A DNA stretch of 40,101 nucleotides from Deltaproteobacteria bacterium. GTDB taxonomy: Bacteria > Desulfobacterota > Desulfobacteria > Desulfobacterales > Desulfobacteraceae. The notes beneath the pieces were generated by a model, which worked only from the letters and a program-made list of their open reading frames with translations, searched no databases and was not told the origin of the DNA. The stretch is taken from NCBI GenBank assembly GCA_013151635.1, contig JAADHV010000120.1, positions 1 to 40,101 on the forward strand, written 5' to 3'. Position numbers and translations under genes: made by a program. Positions 32,163-38,689 of the stretch are shown here, in pieces. The first letter of the stretch is position 1; every line of letters starts with the position of its first letter.

Positions 32163-32641
32163 ATTATTACTGTTATTTCAGGTAGTTACAATAATAACTG
32201 GGTTTATTTTCCTTTACAGAACCTTTACAAAAAAAACAGATCCAGCAAAGAAAGACAGCAAAATCATCTACTGTTTTTACGGTGGTATAATCTTGCTGGC
32301 TTTTATCGTTTAATCTATCTATTATTTTTCAAATTGTTTTTTTTGATCTGGTTTTCTACAGGTAGGCAGTCGGCCACTTGGATACTCCCCGTCGTCCCCT
32401 CTCCCCTTTCTAATAAAAAAACAAATCAAAATCCAATCCTCTCTCTACTGCTATCAAAATCATTATGGGTCCTTCTGAGTACCTTTTTTACACGGGTGGG
32501 CAAGGCTCGATATTTTCTCCTATACAATTTTCAAAATGGGAGGGAAATGGGAAACGGTTTTGGTTTGTTAAAATTAAATTTTGCTTTGTCGGACCATGTT
32601 CGGATCAGGATTTCTGAATTTTGAAAGATCAGGATAATAAT
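32163..32641. other. Non-coding left arm of the selC-linked element
   Basis: This 479-base stretch between the tRNA and the primase has no convincing gene; a 171-codon frame that starts inside selC looks like a chance ORF. It contains two copies of CCTTTACA (32211-32218 and 32222-32229), start to start 11 bases, which could be integrase arm sites. T-rich tracts occur around 32320-32350. No integrase or excisionase gene is seen. Confidence 0.45.
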
Positions 32642-34246
32642 ATGGATAATATTATCAGTTTAAAAGCGCAGGTTGAACAGAGGGTTAAAAATAGTACGGT
32701 AGCTGCATCAAAAAAAGATGACAGAACAAAAAATGATGGATCCGGCAGCGGGATTGATTCTGATTTCATTATGGCCTGCCTGAATAAAAATGAACTGGGT
32801 GATGGCGAGTTATTTAAAAAGCTGTATCGGAATGATTTTGTTTTTAACAAATCCATGGATTCCTGGATGTCCTGGACAGGGCATCATTGGAAAATAGATA
32901 AAATGGATTTTGCCCATGCATCTGTTGAGGGTGTTGCAAGTGCATATCAGGACGAAGCAAAAAGGATTTCCGGTAAAATTAACAACCTTATGGCTGATGA
33001 CAAACCGGTTGGTGACCTGCAAACAAAAAGAAAATTGTTAAATCAAAGGGTTTCTGCTTTGAGATCCAATCGGCGCAGGAAAAATTGTCTGCTTTTTGCT
33101 CATACCAGTGCAAATCCTTTAGCTATTGATGGAAGTGAGGTTGACCAGAACCCCTGGCTTCTGCCTTGTGCAAATGGGGTGATCAATCTGAAGACCGGAG
33201 AGCTTGAGCCGGGTCGACAAGAAGATTATTTATTAAAAGCAAGCCCGATTGGATTTCCCAAAGAGGGTCTTGACGCTGCCTGGGGGAAGAGTGACGGCAA
33301 TGATGAAGGTGTGGAATTGTGGGAAGATACCCTGCTTGAAATTTTTTCCGGCAATCAGCACCTGGTGGATTTTTTAAGGCGGATATGCGGGTATGCCCTG
33401 GTGGGTGAAGTCAGTGAATCCATCCTGGTGGTCATGATCGGCAGGGGCAGGAACGGCAAGTCCATGATTGTTGAAACAATTTCAAAAGTTATGGGGCAGT
33501 TATCTGGAGCTATCAGATCAGAAATGCTCCTGGATCAATTCCGGGTTTCAAGTTCAGCTGGCCCTACTCCTGACATCATGGCTTTGAGAGGCTTGCGCAT
33601 GGCCTTTGCATCAGAAACTGATGATGGCTGCAGAATATCGCCGTCCAGGGTGAAGTGGTTGACTGGCAATGACACCATCACCGGCAGGAACCCGCATGAT
33701 AAATATGAGGTCCATTTCAAGCCCAGCCACACTTTGTTTCTTTTGACAAATCACAAACCTCATGCTCCTGCAGATGATTTTGCATTCTGGGAACGCATGG
33801 TTCTTTTTCCTTTTGAATTATCTTTTGTGGATCGGGAACCAAAATCAGAGAATGAGTTCCGATCGGATCCGCAGCTGGGTAAAAAGCTGGAGGCTATTCT
33901 TCCTGCGATTCTTGCCTGGATGGTAAGAGGCTGCATTGAGTGGCAGCAGGATGGAAGGCTCAAACGGCCAGCTGTCATCAAAGAGGCAGTCAATGAATAT
34001 CAGCGTGATGAAGATTCTGTTGGTGATTTTATTGAACAATGCTGTGTTGTGGGTACTGATTTTAAAGTTAAGGCTGCTGATGTGTATTCTGTCTTTGAAG
34101 AGTGGTGGCAAGAGAATGTGTCCAAGCGTGTCCCTCTTAAAAAGCGGTTTGGTCAACGGTTTGGCAAGCGGTTTGAGCGGGTTAAACAGGGAACCATCTG
34201 GTATCATGGTGTTGGCCTGGTTGAGGATGATGAGGATGTGAACTAG
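32642..34246 (+). CDS. Phage/plasmid P4-family primase-helicase (D5-like)
   Basis: The ATG at 32642 gives 534 residues and is preceded by AGGA seven bases upstream; a TTG at 32621 would add seven residues. The central part reads NPWLLPCANGVINLKTGELEPG, the D5_N entry segment. The helicase Walker A is GRGRNGKS (about residues 268-275), followed by an ATPase region including LRGLRMAFASETDDG and HTLFLLTNHKPHAPADDFAFWERMVLFPF, all typical of superfamily 3 helicases joined to phage P4-type primases. The basic C-terminus (KKRFGQRFGKRFERVK) may bind DNA. The N-terminus lacks a clear primase zinc finger, which the second primase downstream could supply. Confidence 0.87.
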   Translation: MDNIISLKAQVEQRVKNSTVAASKKDDRTKNDGSGSGIDSDFIMACLNKNELGDGELFKKLYRNDFVFNKSMDSWMSWTGHHWKIDKMDFAHASVEGVASAYQDEAKRISGKINNLMADDKPVGDLQTKRKLLNQRVSALRSNRRRKNCLLFAHTSANPLAIDGSEVDQNPWLLPCANGVINLKTGELEPGRQEDYLLKASPIGFPKEGLDAAWGKSDGNDEGVELWEDTLLEIFSGNQHLVDFLRRICGYALVGEVSESILVVMIGRGRNGKSMIVETISKVMGQLSGAIRSEMLLDQFRVSSSAGPTPDIMALRGLRMAFASETDDGCRISPSRVKWLTGNDTITGRNPHDKYEVHFKPSHTLFLLTNHKPHAPADDFAFWERMVLFPFELSFVDREPKSENEFRSDPQLGKKLEAILPAILAWMVRGCIEWQQDGRLKRPAVIKEAVNEYQRDEDSVGDFIEQCCVVGTDFKVKAADVYSVFEEWWQENVSKRVPLKKRFGQRFGKRFERVKQGTIWYHGVGLVEDDEDVN

Positions 34247-34283
34247 GTGTTTTTAGAATAAAATCTGGAGGATTAAAAACACC
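34246..34283. repeat. Perfect 10-bp inverted repeat after the primase-helicase gene
   Basis: GGTGTTTTTA (34246-34255) is exactly complementary to TAAAAACACC (34274-34283), with an 18-base loop that contains TGGAGGATT, one of the repeats of this intergenic region. It starts at the last base of the primase stop codon. It may act as a transcription stop or as part of a replication origin; no long T-run follows. Confidence 0.5.
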
Positions 34284-34568
34284 CTCCAAAAAATAAAATT
34301 TCAGGGAAAAATACAAGTGCTTATTTTAATTAAAAAAAGTAAACGGATTTGGACGATTGGACAATTGGACGATTTTCGGTCTATATTTAAAACATTTATT
34401 TATATTTTATTTTTTTCTTTTTTTTTTTATGTATTTTCCCTCCAATCCTCCAAGAGGAATAAATAAAATAATAAAAATAAATAGTTATAAGCTTGGAGGA
34501 TTGTTTTTTCTCCCTCCACAATCCTCCAGTCCCTCCAAACAGGCATTTTTTATATGTAGAGAATTTTT
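34247..34568. repeat. Repeat-rich, AT-rich intergenic region: candidate replication origin
   Basis: Between two primase genes lie 322 non-coding bases with several repeat sets. AATCCTCCA occurs four times, inverted at 34266-34274 and 34494-34502 and direct at 34444-34452 and 34520-34528. CCCTCCA occurs at 34282-34288, 34438-34444, 34512-34518 and 34531-34537. Three tandem 8-mers, GGACGATT, GGACAATT and GGACGATT, span 34351-34374. Very AT-rich tracts lie between them (34381-34436 and 34459-34490). Iterons, an AT-rich unwinding zone and adjoining primase-helicase genes are the usual parts of a phage or plasmid origin. Function is inferred. Confidence 0.5.
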
Positions 34569-35924
34569 ATGAATATTCTTGATGCGGTTTCCATGGCTGG
34601 TGTGTCTTTAAAAAAAGTGGCTTCAACCAGGGGCGGCGAGTACGCAGGTCCGTGTCCTGGATGTGGAGGAACAGACCGTTTTCGTTGTTGGCCTGCTGCA
34701 AAGGGGGGCGAAGGTTCATACTGGTGCCGGGGCTGCAATAACGGCGGTGATCTGGTGCAGTTTTTAAAGGATTATTGCAACTATTCCTATCCTGATGCTT
34801 TTGCAGCTGCTGGGCGCAGCCGGCCTGATGATTACAGGGGTGTCCGGTATCGGGCAGCGAGCACCAGGAATAACCCTGTATCAGGTGATTTTTTTTCTGG
34901 TCCTGATAGTTTTGAACCAAGGGTTTACGAGGCACCTGTTGAGACCTGGCAAATAAAAGCGCAGGAGTTTGTTGATAAAGCACATGAAACTTTACTCAAA
35001 TATGACAAAGCGCTGGAATATCTCGAATCCCGGGGATTAGACAATAAGGCCGTCAAAGGGTTTCAGCTTGGATGGTTCAGCGGAGAAAAGGGCAAAACCT
35101 GCATGTTCCGGCCCAGAACATCCTGGGGGCTTCCCAGAATCCGGAATAAAAAAACAGGACGTGACAAAATGTTATGGCTGCCCAGAGGAATTGTAATTCC
35201 ATGTTTTAAAAATAATAAAATTTACCGCATCCGGATACGGCGGCCAAAGGCAGATATAAAAACAGATCTGGATGTCAAATATTATGTTCTGCCCGGGTCT
35301 GGTATGGAAGTCATGGATTTTAATACAGACAAAAAATGTATTGTGATTGTAGAAGCAGAACTTGATGCCATGCTCATTACCCGGCATGCTGGTTCTTTAG
35401 CTGGTGCTGTTTCTCTGGGATCTGCAATGAACAAGCCTGGTTCTAACGTATTTTACAATTTTAAAAAACCCCTACGCATCCTGGTAGCACTGGATTATGA
35501 CAAAGCAGGCCAACAGGCATGGAAGTGGTGGTCACAAAATTTCAAAAATGCAAAGCTTTGGCCAGTGCCTGACGGTAAGGATTCAGGAGAAGCTTTTGAA
35601 AAAGGGATAAATATTAAAGAGTGGGTCAAGGCAGGCCTGCCACCAGCAGTGACAATGCCACAAAACAGCCTGTCCGGGTATTCTCCGCCAGAAGGCATTT
35701 ATCCCATGGAAGAGCTGCAGATGCTCCTGAAAAAATATCCGGTTAAAATCCAGGCAGAAAAACAAAAGGCAAAAATAATATTTAGTCCGGGATTCATGAA
35801 CCAGGCAATCATGCAACGGGTAAATGATATTTTTTTTGGTGATGATGAGTTGCACTGGTATCTGCGGATGTATCATCCTGACAGAATAATTGATGGTGAT
35901 AATTGTGCGGTGCAAAAAATTTAA
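34569..35924 (+). CDS. Phage-type DNA primase with zinc finger and TOPRIM domain
   Basis: The protein has 451 residues. Residues 25-60 hold a primase zinc finger (CPGCGGTDRF...YWCRGC; C29, C32, C53, C56). A TOPRIM domain follows around 250-345, with the catalytic Glu in VIVEAELDAM and the DxD motif in ALDYDKAGQQAW. A likely primase core with RIRIRRPKAD lies between. It makes RNA primers for replication and would complement the SF3 helicase encoded upstream. The ATG has only a weak ribosome binding site. It follows the repeat-rich candidate origin and precedes a divergently oriented toxin-antitoxin pair. Confidence 0.85.
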   Translation: MNILDAVSMAGVSLKKVASTRGGEYAGPCPGCGGTDRFRCWPAAKGGEGSYWCRGCNNGGDLVQFLKDYCNYSYPDAFAAAGRSRPDDYRGVRYRAASTRNNPVSGDFFSGPDSFEPRVYEAPVETWQIKAQEFVDKAHETLLKYDKALEYLESRGLDNKAVKGFQLGWFSGEKGKTCMFRPRTSWGLPRIRNKKTGRDKMLWLPRGIVIPCFKNNKIYRIRIRRPKADIKTDLDVKYYVLPGSGMEVMDFNTDKKCIVIVEAELDAMLITRHAGSLAGAVSLGSAMNKPGSNVFYNFKKPLRILVALDYDKAGQQAWKWWSQNFKNAKLWPVPDGKDSGEAFEKGINIKEWVKAGLPPAVTMPQNSLSGYSPPEGIYPMEELQMLLKKYPVKIQAEKQKAKIIFSPGFMNQAIMQRVNDIFFGDDELHWYLRMYHPDRIIDGDNCAVQKI

Positions 35925-35959
35925 TCAATGTATGGCAAGTGGTAGATGAAATGAAGTTT

Positions 35960-36310
35960 TTACAAAAACATTCTATAATCAATATTCAACACTTTGGAAA
36001 AAAGCTTTGCATTTTTCTTTCCAATGGGGCGTTTACCCCGTTCCATTTCAGAAATATGTCTCTGGGGAATCCCGGTCAAACCAGAAAGTTTAACCTGGGT
36101 CAAGCCTTCTTTATGTCTTGCTCCTGCAAGGCAGGTACCCGCTTTGTTGTCTGCAAACTCTTCAAATGCCTGGTTCCATGGAATAGAATCACTATCTGCC
36201 CTGGTAAAACCAAGACTTTCAAGGAGTTTCACAGCTTCTTCCTGTTTTTCAGCAGGACCATGAAATACAAGCGTTGCATTAGTATGGAGCTTTTTCATGT
36301 GTTCCAGCAT
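35960..36310 (-). CDS. Xre-family antitoxin (HigA-like)
   Basis: The protein has 116 residues. The C-terminal half is a helix-turn-helix of the Xre/Cro type: HKEGLTQVKLSGLTGIPQRH then ISEMERGKRPIGKKNAKLF. The N-terminal half (about 1-60) is probably the toxin-binding part. GGAGGT placed five bases before the ATG at 36310 supports this start. It overlaps the 3' end of the toxin gene by 32 bases in another frame, and the toxin-first order is that of higBA systems. It likely represses the pair through the promoter near 36570. Confidence 0.78.
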   Translation of the reverse strand: MLEHMKKLHTNATLVFHGPAEKQEEAVKLLESLGFTRADSDSIPWNQAFEEFADNKAGTCLAGARHKEGLTQVKLSGLTGIPQRHISEMERGKRPIGKKNAKLFSKVLNIDYRMFL

Positions 36311-36557
36311 ATATTACCTCCACAAGTTGTATTGTTTTGTTTATCACTTCCCAGACAGCAACATACGTGGGGCTGCCTTTTTTCAGATGACAGTGATGTC
36401 TGTTATTTCCAAGTTTGCTGTAATTTGCCCAATTACCACGGACTGGACCTGCATGTTCTATTTCACCTGCAAGCAAAAAAAGCGTCTGACGAACACTCTT
36501 TGGCATCTTTGGAAGTGTTTTCAAAACTTTTTTATTTATATTGACTGTCCATGTCAT
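36279..36557 (-). CDS. RelE/HigB-family toxin
   Basis: The ATG at 36557 gives 92 residues starting MTWTVNINKKVLKTLPKMPK, a typical RelE/ParE-fold opening; a longer reading from 36575 adds six residues without a better ribosome site. The later GPVRGNWANYSKLGNNRHHCH and YVAVWEVINKTIQLVEVIYAG give the expected strands, ending in a beta strand plus a C-terminal His. RelE/HigB toxins cleave mRNA on the ribosome. The pair lies in opposite orientation to its phage neighbours, suggesting a separate cargo insertion. Toxin family placement is firmer than its exact target. Confidence 0.75.
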   Translation of the reverse strand: MTWTVNINKKVLKTLPKMPKSVRQTLFLLAGEIEHAGPVRGNWANYSKLGNNRHHCHLKKGSPTYVAVWEVINKTIQLVEVIYAGTHEKAPY

Positions 36558-36567
36558 GGTTGAACTA

Positions 36568-36586
36568 TATACCATTTTTTAGTATA
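36568..36586. promoter_or_regulatory. Possible toxin-antitoxin operator (TATAC-N9-GTATA)
   Basis: TATAC (36568-36572) and GTATA (36582-36586) form an inverted repeat with nine bases between, in the short gap between the divergent toxin and methyltransferase genes. It is where the Xre antitoxin would be expected to bind. The repeat is short and could be chance in AT-rich DNA. Confidence 0.35.
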
Positions 36587-36603
36587 AAAACAAGGAGAAA
36601 AAA

Positions 36604-37941
36604 TTGACAGAACTGATAGTTCAGATGAGAGACATAGATACTGTTTTCCCATATGAAAAGAATGCAAAAAAACATCCGGCAAACCAGGTGGAGCAGATTG
36701 CCAGATCTATTTCAGATTTTGGATTTAATGTTCCCATTCTCATTGACAAGTCCAATCTGATTATTTGCGGTGTGGGCCGGTATCTTGCAGCGAGAAAATT
36801 AAATTTATCCAGGGTACCGGTAGCGATCCTTGATAGCCTGTCTGATGAACAGGTCAAAAAATTCCGATTGGCTGACAATAAAGTTGCTGAGAGTAAATGG
36901 GATGAAGTTTTGTTAATTGAAGACCTGCAGGGTCTAAAAGAAAACGGGTACAGTGTTCTGGATATTCCCGGATTTTCTGAAAGCGATATTGACAAACTTT
37001 TAAATGGTCTCCAGGACAATGATGGCCACGGGGATCCCGACCGTGTTCCAGACAAAAAAGAAGATCACGGGATAAAAAAAGGCGATCTTTTTGCTCTGGG
37101 AGATCATCGATTGCTTTGCGGGGACTCAACGTCTGCAGCAGATGTCTCAAGATTACTTGACGGTGTGCAGTGTAATATGTGTTTTACGGATCCACCCTAT
37201 AATGTCAATTACCAGGGTTCCCGAAAAGCAAAAAGAAAAAAAATAGAAAATGATAATTTACCTGAAGAACAATTTTATGAATTCATGTCAAAAATTTATA
37301 AAAATATATCTGCTGCTCTGGTTCCGGGAGGTGCCTTTTATATCTGCCATGCTGATTCCATGTGGAAAGCTTTCAGGGAACCTCTGGCTGTACATAATCT
37401 TCTTTTTAAACAGTGCCTGATGTGGGTTAAAAATCAATTTGTCTTGTCCCGGGCGCATTACCATTACAGGCATGAGCCGATTCTATATGGCCACAAAAAA
37501 GGTAAACGCTTCTGGAATGGAGGAAGGCACAACGATTCTGTCCTTTTTCAGCAGACCCCATCCATTGTGGTGGAAGAAGGAGATGATTTAAAAACCATTT
37601 ATATTAATACAAATGAGACAACAATTATTATAGCAGTACCTGAATACGATCTTGTGTATCAGGATGACGGGGCAGAATCGGTCTGGCATTTTGCAAAACC
37701 TGAAAAATCAAAAGAACATCCCACCATGAAACCGGTTGACCTGGTCAAACGGGGAATCAGAAATTCATCTGCCTTGGGAGACATTATTTTTGATCCTTTT
37801 CTGGGGTCAGGAACAACACTGATAGCAGCAGAGGGGTTGAATAGGGTCTGTTTCGGCCTGGAATTTTCACCTGATTATTGTGATGTCATTATCCGGCGGT
37901 GGGAGGAATATACAGGCAGTCAGGCTCAATTATTTGAATGA
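36604..37941 (+). CDS. Phage DNA methyltransferase with N-terminal ParB-like domain
   Basis: The protein has 445 residues and starts at a TTG directly behind AAGGAG. Residues 1 to about 90 form a ParB/Srx-type domain (HPANQVEQIARSISDFGFNVPILID and VGRYLAARKL). The methyltransferase domain has DPPYNVNY (motif IV, amino-methyl transfer chemistry) before DPFLGSGTTLIAAEG (motif I, S-adenosylmethionine), the beta-class order. It methylates adenine N6 or cytosine N4. No restriction enzyme is adjacent, so it is an orphan, probably protecting phage DNA or marking it for packaging. Confidence 0.85.
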   Translation: MTELIVQMRDIDTVFPYEKNAKKHPANQVEQIARSISDFGFNVPILIDKSNLIICGVGRYLAARKLNLSRVPVAILDSLSDEQVKKFRLADNKVAESKWDEVLLIEDLQGLKENGYSVLDIPGFSESDIDKLLNGLQDNDGHGDPDRVPDKKEDHGIKKGDLFALGDHRLLCGDSTSAADVSRLLDGVQCNMCFTDPPYNVNYQGSRKAKRKKIENDNLPEEQFYEFMSKIYKNISAALVPGGAFYICHADSMWKAFREPLAVHNLLFKQCLMWVKNQFVLSRAHYHYRHEPILYGHKKGKRFWNGGRHNDSVLFQQTPSIVVEEGDDLKTIYINTNETTIIIAVPEYDLVYQDDGAESVWHFAKPEKSKEHPTMKPVDLVKRGIRNSSALGDIIFDPFLGSGTTLIAAEGLNRVCFGLEFSPDYCDVIIRRWEEYTGSQAQLFE

Positions 37942-37954
37942 TAAAGGAGATTGA

Positions 37955-38689
37955 GTGAATTCAGAAATTGATAAATTATTAAAAGCTGCCAATGAAACTG
38001 AATCTGTAGAATTAAAAATTTTTCAGAATGCTGTCATTAAGAATTTAAAGATTTTTCAGGAATCACCAACAAGGGCAAATAAAAAAAACTTAGATTCAGC
38101 CCGGGATGGCTTGAACCAAAAAAAACAGGAAATAGAACAAAAATATTTTTCAAGCCAGGAAAACGTCCCGTGTTTCCCAAGCCTTCTGGCTGCCATGGAG
38201 CATCTTGATAAAGCTGGATATAAAATTTCCAAATCAAAAATCTACCGTGACAAGGATAAAAATTTCATCAAAGTTAATGCAGATGGCAGCATCCCTGAAG
38301 TTGAGATCCGGGCTTATGCCGGTACGTTAGAACGCAAAATCGGCAAGATCGATGATCTCAATGATATCCACAACAGGAAAACCAGTAAAGAGATTGAACG
38401 CCTGGATGAACAGATTGCAAAACTAAGATTTGAACGGGAAAAAGACCAGGGCAGATATGTGCCAAAGGCAGAAGTCGACCAGAAAATTATTTCCACCCTG
38501 ATTATTCTGGATGTCTCTTTCAGGCAAATCATGGATATGAATATGTCTGATATCTGCCACATTCTTGGAGGGGATGTAAAAAAACTGAACAGTGCAAAAG
38601 ATTATGTAGATGATCTGCTATATGAAATGATGAATAAACTTGCCAGAACCGATAGCTTTTCAATTAAAATTGAGGAATTGAATGTATAA
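37955..38689 (+). CDS. Probable phage terminase small subunit
   Basis: The protein has 244 residues and starts with GTG behind AAAGGAGATTGA. It is mostly helical and charged, with FPSLLAAMEHLDKAGYKISKSKIYRDKD resembling a helix-turn-helix recognition segment as in Nu1-type small terminases. A long coiled-coil-like stretch follows (KEIERLDEQIAKLRFEREKDQGRYVPK). The gene lies directly before and overlaps the large terminase gene, which is the usual place. The function is inferred mainly from context and this N-terminal pattern. Confidence 0.65.
   Translation: MNSEIDKLLKAANETESVELKIFQNAVIKNLKIFQESPTRANKKNLDSARDGLNQKKQEIEQKYFSSQENVPCFPSLLAAMEHLDKAGYKISKSKIYRDKDKNFIKVNADGSIPEVEIRAYAGTLERKIGKIDDLNDIHNRKTSKEIERLDEQIAKLRFEREKDQGRYVPKAEVDQKIISTLIILDVSFRQIMDMNMSDICHILGGDVKKLNSAKDYVDDLLYEMMNKLARTDSFSIKIEELNV

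Noticed and set aside
32109-32624. 171-codon open frame starting inside selC
   Set aside because: It begins within the tRNA, has no ribosome binding site, and its translation is low-complexity and unlike any family I know.
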